Both the position numbers and the translations under genes were made by a program. The notes under the pieces were generated by a model. It saw only the letters and a program-made list of their open reading frames with translations. It had not been told where the DNA came from and did not search any database. A stretch of 64,000 nt of DNA from contig CP064972.1 of the NCBI GenBank assembly GCA_016699405.1, positions 3,007,501-3,071,500 of the forward strand. The letters are read 5' to 3'. Shown piece after piece: positions 7,996 to 18,480 of this stretch (the stretch's first letter is position 1; each line of letters opens with the position of its first letter). Origin of the DNA: Holophagales bacterium (GTDB lineage: Bacteria > Acidobacteriota > Thermoanaerobaculia > Multivoradales > JAGPDF01).

Positions 7996-8582
7996 GCGAA
8001 ACCGGATGCCACCAGAGACGTAAGGCGGGTTGGGAGACGACGATGGAGACCCGGCAACAGCAGGCGATGGACTGGGAGGGCTGGCTCGCCGCCGAGTCCG
8101 CGGGAGAGTCCGAGGAGGCCGAAGCGCGGCTCCTGGCCCTCTTCGCGCAGCTCGACTCGCCCGCGCCGGCCGCCGGATTCGCCGATCGGGTCGTCGCCCG
8201 CGCCACGGCCGAAGCGTCGCGGCGCAGCGCCCGGCGCCGTTTCGCCCGGCGGATTCTCGCCGGTGGGTTGCTCGCCGCGGCGGGGGTTGCGGTGGCGCTC
8301 CTGCTGCCGGCGCTCTCCGCCTTGGTCGGCCTGGTCGACTGGGCGGCGCTGCCGGGGCTCGCGGCGCGGCTGATCGCCGTGCTCGCGGCTTCGTCGGCTC
8401 GCGCCCTCGGAACCTGGCAGGAACTTCTCGCTGTGCTGCGTCCGGTCGCCCGGGCCCTCGCTCACCCGCAGGTGGTGGGTGCCCTCGTCGGCCTGGTCGC
8501 CGTTTCGTCGTTGGCCCTCGCCTCGCTCGCTCGTGTTCTGGAGCGGGGGAAAGGAGCTCGTCATGTCGCGTCCTTCGGTTGA
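7992..8582 (+). CDS. putative membrane anti-sigma factor
   Basis: A 196-aa protein whose ATG overlaps the sigma-factor stop (ATGA). The N-terminal ~75 residues are acidic and cytoplasm-like. A strong transmembrane segment follows an Arg-rich stretch (RRSARRRFARRILAGG), with further hydrophobic helices to residue ~190. The HxxxCxxC zinc motif of ZAS anti-sigma factors is absent, so assignment rests on position and topology. A second possible start with a better ribosome binding site is the ATG at 8043. Its 3' end overlaps the next gene by 20 nt. Confidence 0.65.
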   Translation: MSETGCHQRRKAGWETTMETRQQQAMDWEGWLAAESAGESEEAEARLLALFAQLDSPAPAAGFADRVVARATAEASRRSARRRFARRILAGGLLAAAGVAVALLLPALSALVGLVDWAALPGLAARLIAVLAASSARALGTWQELLAVLRPVARALAHPQVVGALVGLVAVSSLALASLARVLERGKGARHVASFG

Positions 8583-10122
8583 TCGGTCCTTCTGCGTCTC
8601 GAGACTCGCGGTGTCGCGAGGTCTCTCTCTCGTCGCGCTCGCCGCTCTCGTGGTGCTCGCGGTGGGTGTTCCCGCCTCGGCCGCGACGAGCCCGGCCGAG
8701 CGGACCGAGGTGCTCAAGCACTTCGAGATCCTCGACCTCTCCGACCGCGTCGTGCTGCGTCCGCTCGCCACGGAGTCGCGCCTGCCGCAGATCGAGCTGC
8801 CCGACGACAGCGAGTCGGCGATCGTCTCGGGCCGCGAGCTCGATGCCGGGGAGGTGAGCGCGGCTTACGGGCCGGCCGGCGCCGAGGTCGTGGCGACCCT
8901 GCTGCGGCTGGAGCCGGCGGCGCGGCGCGCGGCCCTCGGCCTGGCGCCGCGGCAGGAGGCGAGCGAGGAGGAGCCCGCTGCGCCAGCCCCGCCCGTGCCT
9001 CCGGCCGTCCCCGCACCGCCGGCCCATGACGGCCGGGCCTCGGACGCGCGCGTGGCGTTCGGTCACGGCGTGACCATCGAAGCGGACGAGCGTGCCGACG
9101 AAGTGGTCTGCATCGCCGGATCGGTGCGGGTGCTCGGCGAGGTGATGGGCAACGCCGTGGCGATCGGCGGGTCGAACCGGGTGAGCGGCAAGGTCTACGG
9201 CGACGTGGTGGCGATCGGCGGCAGCGTCCACCTCAGCGAGACCGCCGAGGTCTACGGCGAGGCGGTGGCGGTGGGTGGCACCGTCCATCGCGCCCCGGGG
9301 GCGAAGGTCCTGGGCAAGGTGACCGAGGTGGCGGTGGGCGACGCGCTTCTGCGCAGCGGCGACGGCGCCTCGATCAAGGTCGGCACGCACGACGACCACT
9401 CCTGGTTCGACGGGGTCTTCGATCTGATCAAGCGGCTGATCGGCATCGCGCTCCTGGCGCTGCTCGTCTGCATCGTCCTGCTCGTGGCGCCGCGCCTCGC
9501 CGACGAGACGGGCGAGCGGGTGCGCAGCGAGGTCTGGAGCGCCGGACTGATCGGACTGCTCGCCGAGCTGCTCTTCGTGCCGATGCTGGTCCTGCTCGTG
9601 CTCGTGCTGCTGATCTCGATCATCGGCATCCCGCTGCTGCTGCTCGTGCCCTTCCTGCTCGTCGCGGTGGTGATCGCCGCACTGGTCGGCTTCACCGGGG
9701 TGGCCACCAGCGTCGGCCGCTGGGTCTCGGCGCGGTGGGGGCGTTCACCGGCCTCGCCCTACGCCGCGGCGGTGCTCGGGATCCTGGCGATCCAGTCGCT
9801 GTCGATTCTCGGCGACCTGCTCGACCTGGGAGGCGGCGTCGTGGGATTCCTCGGGACGGTGGTCTCGTTGCTCGGCTTCGCAGCGCGGTTCATCGCCTGG
9901 ACGATCGGCCTCGGTGCGGTGCTGCTCGGGGTCTTCGCCTTGCGGCGGCGCGGCGCCGCGGAACGCTTCTCGCCACCGCCTCCGCCGCCGAGTGCCGGAG
10001 CGGCGGTCGAGCCGGCTCCGGACAGGACGGTGACCGCCGAGGAGAGCCCGGTCGATCGGGCGGAAACGGCTGCGCCGGGTGAGGCTGCCTCCCGGGAAGA
10101 CGACGGGCCGGCCGCCGGTTGA
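8563..10122 (+). CDS. bactofilin-like polymer-forming domain fused to a membrane domain
   Basis: A 519-aa protein with an AAGGAG site at 8550-8555 before the ATG at 8563. A signal-anchor (residues ~20-42) is followed by a charged and Pro-rich stretch. A repetitive right-handed beta-helix with recurring VVAIGGSVxLSxxAxVYGxAVAVGG units follows, like bactofilins. About four transmembrane helices (residues ~290-450) come next, then a low-complexity Pro/Ala/Glu tail. Classical bactofilins are small soluble cytoskeletal proteins, so this arrangement suggests a membrane-integrated scaffold outside the cytoplasm. It is the last gene of the sigma/anti-sigma operon and a likely effector of that envelope response. 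Confidence 0.75.
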   Translation: MSRPSVDRSFCVSRLAVSRGLSLVALAALVVLAVGVPASAATSPAERTEVLKHFEILDLSDRVVLRPLATESRLPQIELPDDSESAIVSGRELDAGEVSAAYGPAGAEVVATLLRLEPAARRAALGLAPRQEASEEEPAAPAPPVPPAVPAPPAHDGRASDARVAFGHGVTIEADERADEVVCIAGSVRVLGEVMGNAVAIGGSNRVSGKVYGDVVAIGGSVHLSETAEVYGEAVAVGGTVHRAPGAKVLGKVTEVAVGDALLRSGDGASIKVGTHDDHSWFDGVFDLIKRLIGIALLALLVCIVLLVAPRLADETGERVRSEVWSAGLIGLLAELLFVPMLVLLVLVLLISIIGIPLLLLVPFLLVAVVIAALVGFTGVATSVGRWVSARWGRSPASPYAAAVLGILAIQSLSILGDLLDLGGGVVGFLGTVVSLLGFAARFIAWTIGLGAVLLGVFALRRRGAAERFSPPPPPPSAGAAVEPAPDRTVTAEESPVDRAETAAPGEAASREDDGPAAG

Positions 10123-10151
10123 TCGACCGCCGCCTGCGTGCGGCAGCAAAT

Positions 10152-10183
10152 CGAGCGAGGGGGGTGCGAGCCTCCCTCGCTCG
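10152..10183 (+). terminator. hairpin terminator after the bactofilin-like gene
   Basis: A 10-bp perfect stem (CGAGCGAGGG / CCCTCGCTCG) with a 12-nt loop region, 30 nt after the stop at 10122. It is followed by a pyrimidine-rich but not U-only tract. It separates the sigma operon from ligA. Confidence 0.5.
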
Positions 10184-10196
10184 TCGTCTCCCCTGG

Positions 10197-10202
10197 TAAC
10201 CT
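10197..10202 (+). promoter_or_regulatory. -10 box for leaderless ligA
   Basis: TAACCT ends 7 nt before the ATG at 10210. Transcription starting at the usual distance would begin at or within a couple of bases of the start codon. No -35 consensus or ribosome binding site is visible. Confidence 0.45.
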
Positions 10203-10209
10203 CTCGCGC

Positions 10210-12258
10210 ATGGTCGACCACCCTACTGTCGCGAGCCCCGGCGAACCGCCGCGCGACGAGCCGACAGCGCGCGCTCTCTGGCTGCAGAGCGAGGTGGCGC
10301 GCCACCAGGATCTCTACTATCGACTCGGTCGCCCGGAGATCGGCGATCGCGAGTTCGACGCGCTCTTCGCCGAGCTCGTGGCGCTCGAGGCCTCCCATCC
10401 CGAGCTCGCCAGGCCCGACAGCCCGACCCGGCGCGTCGGCGGCGAGCCGATCGAGGGGTTCTCCCCGGTGCGCCACGAGCCGCCGATGCAGTCGCTCGAC
10501 AATACCTACAGTCTCGACGAGCTGCGTGCCTGGGCCGAGCGGGCGCAGCGGCTGGCGCCGGACGCCGAGCTCTCGTTCGTCGCCGAGCTCAAGGTCGACG
10601 GTGTGTCGATCTCGCTGCGCTACGACGATGGAGTGCTCGTGCAGGCGGCGACGCGCGGCAACGGCACGACGGGAGACGACGTCACCGTCAACATCCGCAC
10701 GGTGCGCAACCTGCCGCTGCGCCTGCGCGGCACGCCGCCGGCGCGCCTGCTGGTGCGCGGCGAGGTCTACATGCCGCGCTCGGTCTTCCGCCGCCTGAAC
10801 GAGGCGCGCGACGAGGCGGGCGAGCCCCTCTTCGTCAACCCGCGCAATGCCACCGCCGGTTCCGTCCGCCTGCTCGACAGTCGCGAGGTGGCAGCGCGTC
10901 GTCTCGCCGCGGCGGCCTATCAGGCGGTCGCCGAGGAGCTTCCCGCCGACCGTCACGCCCGCAACCTCGAGCGGCTCGTCGAGTGGGGCCTGCCGGTCCA
11001 CGCCGAGTGGCGGGCCTGCAAGTCGCTCGACGAGGTCGAGGCGTACATCGACGAGTGGCGCGAGCGCCGGCACGAGCTCGACTTCGAGACCGACGGCGTG
11101 GTGGTGAAGATCGACGACCTGGCCTTGCGCGAACGGCTCGGCTCGACCGCCAAGGCGCCGCGCTGGGCGGTGGCGTTCAAGTTCGAGCCGGAGCGGGTCG
11201 AGACGCGGGTCTCCGGCATCACGGTGCAGGTCGGCCGCACCGGGGTGCTGACGCCGGTGGCCGAGCTCGAGCCGGTCTTCGTCGGCGGCTCGACGGTGCG
11301 CCGCGCGACGCTCCACAATTACGAAGATCTGGCCCGCAAGGACGTGCGGGTCGGCGACGTCGTCTTCGTCGAGAAGGGCGGCGACGTGATCCCGAAGGTC
11401 GTCGAGGTGCGACTCGACGCCCGCCCCGACGGAGCGGCGCCGTTCGAGCTGCCCTCGACCTGTCCGGAGTGCGGCGAGGCGGTGGTGCGGTTCGCCGACG
11501 AGGTGGCGTGGCGCTGCGTCAATCCGGTCTGTCCGGCGGTGATCGTCGAGTCGATCCGTCACTTCGTTTCGCGCAACGCGATGGACATCGAGGGGCTCGG
11601 CGACGAGCGCATCGCGCAGCTGCACGGCGCCGGGCTGCTGCCCGACTTTCCCGCTCTCTACGAGCTGACACGCGAGCAGCTCACCCCGCTCGAAGGCTGG
11701 GGGGAGCGGTCGGCCGAGAACGTGCTCGCCTCGATCGCCGCGAGCCGCGGGCGCACGCTCGACCGGCTGCTGTTCGCCCTGGGCATCCGCTACGTCGGCG
11801 AGCGGGTGGCGCGGCTCCTGGCCGCCGCCTTCGGTTCGCTCGCCGCGGTCGCGGCGGCGCGCGAGGCCGAGCTGCTCACCGTGCCGGAGGTCGGGGCTAA
11901 GGTCGCCGCGGCGGTGCAGGCGTTCTTCGCCGATCCGCGACAGCAGCGACGGCTCTCCGCGCTCGTCGCCGCCGGTGTCGAGCCGCCGCCGGTCGAGCGG
12001 AGCGAGGCCAGCGTCGGGCCGCTCGCCGGTCGCACCCTGGTGCTCACCGGCAAGCTCGTCGGGATGACCCGCGAGGAGGCGACGGCGCGGCTCGAATCGC
12101 TGGGGGCGCGGGTGGCGTCGTCGGTGTCGAAGAAGACCGATCTGGTGATCGCCGGCGAAGAGGCCGGGTCGAAGCTCGCCAAGGCGACTCAGCTCGGCGT
12201 GCCGATCGCCAGCGAGGAGCGCCTCGCCGCGCTCCTCGCCGGCGCTTCGTGGGAGTGA
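10210..12258 (+). CDS. ligA: NAD-dependent DNA ligase LigA
   Basis: A 682-aa full-length LigA, which seals DNA nicks using NAD+. Domain Ia has the HQDLYYRLGRPEIGDREFD signature near residues 32-50. The adenylated lysine is K128 in ELKVDG. The zinc finger is C418, C421, C436 and C441, followed by helix-hairpin-helix repeats (~450-590). The BRCT domain (~605-682) starts at GRTLVLTGKL. A longer frame opens upstream at 10138, but family N-termini and the -10 box position favour the ATG at 10210. It stands alone between the sigma operon and the NtrC-like gene. Confidence 0.95.
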   Translation: MVDHPTVASPGEPPRDEPTARALWLQSEVARHQDLYYRLGRPEIGDREFDALFAELVALEASHPELARPDSPTRRVGGEPIEGFSPVRHEPPMQSLDNTYSLDELRAWAERAQRLAPDAELSFVAELKVDGVSISLRYDDGVLVQAATRGNGTTGDDVTVNIRTVRNLPLRLRGTPPARLLVRGEVYMPRSVFRRLNEARDEAGEPLFVNPRNATAGSVRLLDSREVAARRLAAAAYQAVAEELPADRHARNLERLVEWGLPVHAEWRACKSLDEVEAYIDEWRERRHELDFETDGVVVKIDDLALRERLGSTAKAPRWAVAFKFEPERVETRVSGITVQVGRTGVLTPVAELEPVFVGGSTVRRATLHNYEDLARKDVRVGDVVFVEKGGDVIPKVVEVRLDARPDGAAPFELPSTCPECGEAVVRFADEVAWRCVNPVCPAVIVESIRHFVSRNAMDIEGLGDERIAQLHGAGLLPDFPALYELTREQLTPLEGWGERSAENVLASIAASRGRTLDRLLFALGIRYVGERVARLLAAAFGSLAAVAAAREAELLTVPEVGAKVAAAVQAFFADPRQQRRLSALVAAGVEPPPVERSEASVGPLAGRTLVLTGKLVGMTREEATARLESLGARVASSVSKKTDLVIAGEEAGSKLAKATQLGVPIASEERLAALLAGASWE

Positions 12259-12324
12259 CCGCGGCGGCGCGGAATTCCGCGTGCGCCACTCGCGAGATCC
12301 CTCGCTTGTGCCAAAATGGCAGCG

Positions 12325-13818
<1,494 letters not shown>

Positions 13819-13821
13819 CGG

Positions 13822-14037
13822 ATGGACACGCCGAACGAGGTGCTGATCCACAACGACACGCTCGGTCTCAAGGGAGCCCGGGCGACGCTGCTGCAGGTCA
13901 ATGTCGCGGGCTACTACGAGGTGAATCTGCAGTTCGGCGATCGCCGGCATCGTGCCTTGCTGCCGACGGCACGCACCGTGGTGATCAGCGCGACGCCGGA
14001 AGAATCCTCGTCGGACCTCGGCGAGATCGAGCGCTGA
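13822..14037 (+). CDS. small conserved-looking protein, 71 aa, unknown
   Basis: The ATG lies 3 nt after the stop of the NtrC-like gene, and the stop is 16 nt before pdxJ. The protein is compact and predicted to be mainly beta (LLQVNVAGYYEVNLQFGDRRHRALLP), with an acidic tail. No known family is recognised. Placement suggests co-translation with the regulator. The regular composition and tight spacing favour a real gene. Confidence 0.6.
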   Translation: MDTPNEVLIHNDTLGLKGARATLLQVNVAGYYEVNLQFGDRRHRALLPTARTVVISATPEESSSDLGEIER

Positions 14038-14053
14038 ACCGGCGGAGGGCGCC

Positions 14054-14779
14054 GTGATCCGCCTGTCGGTCAACGTCAACAAGGTGGCGACGATGCGCAA
14101 CGCGCGCGGCGGCGACCGCCCGAGCGTGCGGGCCGCGGCCGAGGTGGCGATCGCCGCCGGCTGCCACGGCATCACCGTCCACCCGCGGCCGGACGAGCGC
14201 CACATCCGCCGCGCCGACGTCGTCGAGCTCGCCGAGTGGCTGCCGGTGGAGCTGAACATCGAGGGGTATCCGGGAGCCGAGTGGCTCGAGCTGGTCGAAA
14301 CGGTCCGTCCGGCCCAGGCCACGCTCGTTCCGGACCCTCCCGGGGTGCTCACCTCGAACGCGGGCTGGGACCTGCGCGGCGACCGGAGCGAGCTCGCGGC
14401 GATCGTCGCCCGCCTCCGATCCCTCGGCTGTCGTGTGAGTCTCTTCATCGATCCGGAGCCCGAACAGGCGCTGCGGGCCTGCGATCTCGGCGCCGACCGG
14501 GTCGAGCTCTACACCGAGCCGTACGCCCGCGCGTTCGCGACGCCGGACCGGATGTCGGTCTTCGCGCGCTACCGGCGGACCGCCGAGGCGGCGGTGGAGG
14601 CGGGGCTCGGGCTCAACGCCGGGCACGATCTGGATCTGGAGAACCTGCCGTTCCTTGCCGAGCACCTCCCCGGCCTGCTGGAGGTCTCGATCGGCCACGC
14701 GCTGCTCTCCGACGCGCTTTTCCTGGGGCTCGACCGGGCGGTTCGCGCCTATCTCGCGGCGCTCGCGCCGGCGCCTTGA
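14054..14779 (+). CDS. pdxJ: pyridoxine 5'-phosphate synthase PdxJ
   Basis: A 241-aa TIM-barrel enzyme that condenses 3-amino-2-oxopropyl phosphate with 1-deoxy-xylulose 5-phosphate to make pyridoxine phosphate (vitamin B6, DXP-dependent route). Signatures are LSVNVNKVATMRNARGG at the N-terminus, HGITVHPRPDERHI, NIEGYP, LVPD and the C-terminal LGLNAGHDLDLENLP. Start is GTG at 14054 by homology, because PdxJ begins with this strand. It is the third gene of the NtrC-like operon. Confidence 0.95.
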   Translation: MIRLSVNVNKVATMRNARGGDRPSVRAAAEVAIAAGCHGITVHPRPDERHIRRADVVELAEWLPVELNIEGYPGAEWLELVETVRPAQATLVPDPPGVLTSNAGWDLRGDRSELAAIVARLRSLGCRVSLFIDPEPEQALRACDLGADRVELYTEPYARAFATPDRMSVFARYRRTAEAAVEAGLGLNAGHDLDLENLPFLAEHLPGLLEVSIGHALLSDALFLGLDRAVRAYLAALAPAP

Positions 14780-14828
14780 GCCGGAGGCCCGCCGCCTCGG
14801 GACGCGCTCCGCGCTCCCGGCCGGCCGT

Positions 14829-15296
14829 TCAGGTCGGAACGCGGTGCGATAGCGCCAGCCACCAGCGCATGCAGCGGTGGGCGAGATCGACCGGCTGGCA
14901 GAACATCATCGGACAGCCGCCGACCACCGGCTCGATGCCGAGGCGGGCACACTCGGCGAGCGCCTCGGGCGAGACGCTGCCGTCGCCGAACGAGCGGTGG
15001 AACCAGATCTGCCGCACGTTCCGCGCGGCAGCCTGGCGCACGAGGTCGGCGGCGACCGCAGGCGGGGCGGCGATCACCAGGCCGTCGATCGTCCCCGGGA
15101 TCGACGCGAGATCGCGGTAGCAGCGCTCGCCGGCGAGGTCGTCGGTATTCGGGTTGACCGGCACCGCGTCGTAGCCGCAAGCGCGGAGCTTGCGCAGGAT
15201 GTGGTTCGACGGGAGGTTCCCGTCGCGGGACACGCCGGCGACGGCGAAACGGCGGCCCTGCAGGAAGGCAGCGACAGTCTCGGGGAGCTTGGCCAT
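14829..15296 (-). CDS. CoA-binding domain protein (YccU-like)
   Basis: A 155-aa single Rossmann-fold CoA-binding protein. Features are the N-terminal FAVAGVSRDGNLPSNHILRKLRACGYDAVPVNP block, the central DGLVIAAPP and the C-terminal GCPMMFCQPVD typical of the family. The biochemical role is not settled; members bind CoA or nucleotides. The ATG at 15296 is preferred to a longer frame because the fold starts right after it. A TTGACG/GATGAT promoter lies immediately upstream. Confidence 0.85.
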   Translation of the reverse strand: MAKLPETVAAFLQGRRFAVAGVSRDGNLPSNHILRKLRACGYDAVPVNPNTDDLAGERCYRDLASIPGTIDGLVIAAPPAVAADLVRQAAARNVRQIWFHRSFGDGSVSPEALAECARLGIEPVVGGCPMMFCQPVDLAHRCMRWWLALSHRVPT

Positions 15297-15305
15297 GACC
15301 CCACG

Positions 15306-15334
15306 ATCATCGGCAGGCGCGTCGGGTCCGTCAA
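15306..15334 (-). promoter_or_regulatory. sigma-70-type promoter for the CoA-binding protein gene
   Basis: Minus strand: -35 TTGACG (15334-15329), a 17-nt spacer, then -10 GATGAT (15311-15306). The -10 ends 9 nt before the ATG at 15296, so the transcript would have at most a few bases of leader. Confidence 0.55.
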
Positions 15335-15419
15335 GCACCGGAAGGCGGCGACGCCGCGGGAAGCACGGCGCGCACCGGTATCATCGGTGGCTGGCGCCCG
15401 TTATCCGAGGAGACCCTCC

Positions 15420-17126
15420 ATGTCCTTTCGCTCTGCCTTAGCAGCTCTCTCGGTCGGGTTGACTTCTGCCTTCACCGGTGCCTGGGGCCAGACGGTGGCG
15501 TCCGGTCGGCCGCTCGACGCCGCGGCGGCGGCGATCACCACCGACGGGCTGTGGCGCGACCTCCGCGCTCTCTCGGCGGATGGGATGGAGGGGCGTGGCC
15601 CCGGGACGGCGGGCGAGGAGCGCGCTGTCGCCTATCTCGTCGAGCGCTTCAGGGCCATGGGTCTCGCGCCTGGAAACCCCGACGGTCGCTACGTCCAGGA
15701 TGTGCCGATGATCGCCTTCACCGCCCAGGCCCAGGCACGCCTGCGGGCTGGAGATCGCACCTTCGAGCTGGCCTTCGCGGACGACTACGTCGCCGTGTCT
15801 CGCCGCGGCACGCCCGCCGCCGAGGTGCGCGACTCGCCGATCGTCTTTGTCGGCTACGGCGTCGTCGCCCCGGAGCTCGGCTGGGACGACATCAAGGGGG
15901 TCGACCTGCGCGGCAAGACGCTGCTGATGCTGGTGGGCGATCCGCCGGTTCCCGACCCGGCCGATCCGTCCCGGCTCGATCCGGCGAGCTTCAAGGGTCG
16001 GGCGATGACCTACTACGGCCGTTGGACCTACAAGTACGAGATCGCCGCACGCCTGGGTGCCGCTGCCGTGATCCTCGTCCACGAAGCGGGGCCGGCCGGC
16101 TACGGCTGGAGCGTGGTGCGCGGGAGCTGGACCGGCGAGGGCTACGGGCTCGACGCCCCGGAGGCGCTCGCGGCCCACGCGGCGGTGGAGTCCTGGCTGA
16201 CCCTCGAGCGCACGCGCGAGCTGCTCGCCGCCTGCGGCAAGAGCTTCGAGGCGTTGAAGTCCGCCGCGGTCTCGCGCGATTTCCGGCCGGTGCCGCTCGC
16301 CGCCACGGCGTCGTTCGTCGTCCACAACCGCCTGCGCCGCTTCGTGTCGCACAACGTCGTGGCGCGGCTCGAGGGACGCGACCGGCGCGGTCGCGACGAG
16401 GTCGTGGTCTTCAGCGCTCACTGGGATCACCTGGGGCACAAGCCGGGCCGGGCGGGGGACGACATCGTCAACGGAGCGCTGGACAACGGCTCCGGCCTGG
16501 CGACGCTGCTCGGCATCGCCGAGGCCTTCACCCGCCTGCCGCAGCCGCCGCGGCGGTCGGTGCTCTTCTTCGCGCCCACCGGGGAGGAGTCGGGGCTCCT
16601 CGGCGCGGCCCACTATGCAGCCCATCCCTTCTGGCCCGTTGCCGCGACGGTCGCCGACCTGAACATGGACATGATGAACGTCTGGGGGAGGGCCCGCGGT
16701 ATCGTCTCGATCGCCCAGGGGATGTCGACCCTCGACGAATTGCTGGCGGCCGAGGCGGCGCGACAGGGGCGGGTCGTCCTTGCCGATCCGGAGCCGGAGA
16801 AGGGCTACTTCTACCGCTCCGACCACTTCGAGCTGGCCAAGCGCGGCGTCCCGGCGCTCCACTTCCTGCTCCCCGGCGCCGAGTATCTCGGCCAGCCCGA
16901 CGACTTCGCCAGGAGCCGGCGCGAGCGCTACCTGGCCGAGGACTACCACCAGCCGAGCGACGAGGTGAAGGCCGACTGGGATCTCGCGGGGACGGTCGAG
17001 GACGCGCGCCTGCTCTTCGCCGTCGGTCACTCACTCGCCGACAGCGAGGCGGTTCCCGAATGGAAGCCGGGCAGCGAGTTCGCTGCGGCCCGTGCGGCGA
17101 GTCGGGCCGCAGCCGCTCGCCGCTGA
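15420..17126 (+). CDS. secreted M28-family zinc aminopeptidase with PA domain
   Basis: A 568-aa protein with a signal peptide (residues 1-23, ending AWG-Q). A protease-associated insert (~110-250) precedes the M28 catalytic core. Zinc ligands and catalytic residues are recognisable: HWDHLG (about residue 333), DNGSG (about 356), GEESGLLG (about 389), an Asp in DLNMDM and a late His in YHQPSDE. It probably trims peptides in the periplasm or medium. A GAGGAG ribosome binding site precedes the ATG. It stands alone and is convergent with glmM. Confidence 0.9.
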   Translation: MSFRSALAALSVGLTSAFTGAWGQTVASGRPLDAAAAAITTDGLWRDLRALSADGMEGRGPGTAGEERAVAYLVERFRAMGLAPGNPDGRYVQDVPMIAFTAQAQARLRAGDRTFELAFADDYVAVSRRGTPAAEVRDSPIVFVGYGVVAPELGWDDIKGVDLRGKTLLMLVGDPPVPDPADPSRLDPASFKGRAMTYYGRWTYKYEIAARLGAAAVILVHEAGPAGYGWSVVRGSWTGEGYGLDAPEALAAHAAVESWLTLERTRELLAACGKSFEALKSAAVSRDFRPVPLAATASFVVHNRLRRFVSHNVVARLEGRDRRGRDEVVVFSAHWDHLGHKPGRAGDDIVNGALDNGSGLATLLGIAEAFTRLPQPPRRSVLFFAPTGEESGLLGAAHYAAHPFWPVAATVADLNMDMMNVWGRARGIVSIAQGMSTLDELLAAEAARQGRVVLADPEPEKGYFYRSDHFELAKRGVPALHFLLPGAEYLGQPDDFARSRRERYLAEDYHQPSDEVKADWDLAGTVEDARLLFAVGHSLADSEAVPEWKPGSEFAAARAASRAAAARR

Positions 17127-17133
17127 GGGCGGC

Positions 17134-18480
17134 TCAGCCGAGTGCGCCGGCGAGGGCGCTCGCCAGATCGTCGGCGAGCGAGCCGATGACGCCTTCGTCC
17201 GGACCTTCGAGCATGATGCGGGCGAGCGGCTCGGTGCCGCTGTAGCGCAACAGCAGGCGCCCGTCGTCGCCCAGCGTCTGCTCGGCGTGGCGCATCGCGC
17301 GGGCGACCTGGGGGATCTCGGCAAACGGAAGCTTCCGCGTGACGCGCACGTTGCGCAGCAGCTGCGGGTAGCGCACGAATCCGGAGAGCAGCTCGGAGAC
17401 CGGGCGCTCGGCGCGTCGCGCCAAGCGGGCGATCGCCACCGCGGTGAGCAGGCCGTCGCCGGTGGTCGAGCGCCGCAGATCGAGCAGGTGCCCGGACTGC
17501 TCGCCGCCCAACCGCAGCCCTTCGCGCTGCAGCATCGCCACCACCTCGCGGTCGCCGACGTCGCAGCGCAACACCGTGACCCCGCGACCGGCGAGGGCGC
17601 GTTCGAGCCCGAGGTTGCTCATGCTCGTGGCGACGATCGCCGCCGGCGACAGGGTGCCGGCTTCGGCCAGGGCCGAGGCCCAGAGGAAGAGCATCGCATC
17701 GCCGTCGCGCAGCTCGCCCCGCTCATCGACGAGCAGGGCACGGTCGGCGTCGCCGTCGAAGGCGAACCCGAGGTCGAAGCGACCGGCGCGCACCAGAGCA
17801 CAGAGCGCCTCGGGATGCGTCGAGCCGCAGCCGGCGTTGATGTTGCGTCCGTCCGGGGCGGCGAAGTGCAGGTCGACGTCGGCGCCGAGCGAGGCGAACA
17901 CCTCGCCGGCGAGGTCGGACGCGGCGCCGTGCGCCGCGTCGAGAGCGACGCGCAGCCCGGCGAGCGGCTGCTTCTCCTCCCGGGAGTGGGTGAGGAACTC
18001 GAGGTAAGCCGCACGAGCCTCGCCGGTGCGGTCGAGCGAGTGAGAGACGGACGACAGGGGGCGTGGCCGTGGATGCTCGAGCCAGCTCTCGAACGCCGCC
18101 TCGGCCGCCGTGGCCCACTTGAAGCCGTGGTTGTCGATCAGCTTGATGCCGTTGTCCTCGGCCGGATTGTGGCTGGCCGACACGACGACCGCCGCCGCCG
18201 CCGCTTCGCGCCGGACGAGGAACGCCAGCGCCGGGGTAGGCAGGACGCCGACGGCGACCGGAATGGCGCCCCCGGAGAGCAGGCCGTCGCCGAGCCAGGC
18301 GAGGAGCGTCGCGGTGCTCTCTCGCGTGTCGCCGCCGACCACGACATGCGGGCGGTCGAAGCCGTCGTCGAGGAAGCGGGCGAGCTGCTCGCCGATGCGG
18401 CGCACCGTCTCCTCGACGAGCGGCCCTTCGCCGAAGCGTGCCCGGATGCCGTCGGTGCCGAACAGGCGACGACCGCTCAC
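17134..18480 (-). CDS. glmM: phosphoglucosamine mutase GlmM
   Basis: A 448-aa alpha-phosphohexomutase that converts glucosamine-6-P to glucosamine-1-P for peptidoglycan and LPS precursors. The phosphoserine loop is SASHNP (catalytic Ser at residue 103), the metal loop is FDGDADR, the sugar loop is GGEQSGH and the C-terminal phosphate-binding loop is RYSGTEPLARIM. The GTG start overlaps the stop of the cdaR-like gene. The cdaA-cdaR-glmM order is the classical c-di-AMP locus, in which GlmM can modulate CdaA. Confidence 0.95.
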   Translation of the reverse strand: MSGRRLFGTDGIRARFGEGPLVEETVRRIGEQLARFLDDGFDRPHVVVGGDTRESTATLLAWLGDGLLSGGAIPVAVGVLPTPALAFLVRREAAAAAVVVSASHNPAEDNGIKLIDNHGFKWATAAEAAFESWLEHPRPRPLSSVSHSLDRTGEARAAYLEFLTHSREEKQPLAGLRVALDAAHGAASDLAGEVFASLGADVDLHFAAPDGRNINAGCGSTHPEALCALVRAGRFDLGFAFDGDADRALLVDERGELRDGDAMLFLWASALAEAGTLSPAAIVATSMSNLGLERALAGRGVTVLRCDVGDREVVAMLQREGLRLGGEQSGHLLDLRRSTTGDGLLTAVAIARLARRAERPVSELLSGFVRYPQLLRNVRVTRKLPFAEIPQVARAMRHAEQTLGDDGRLLLRYSGTEPLARIMLEGPDEGVIGSLADDLASALAGALG

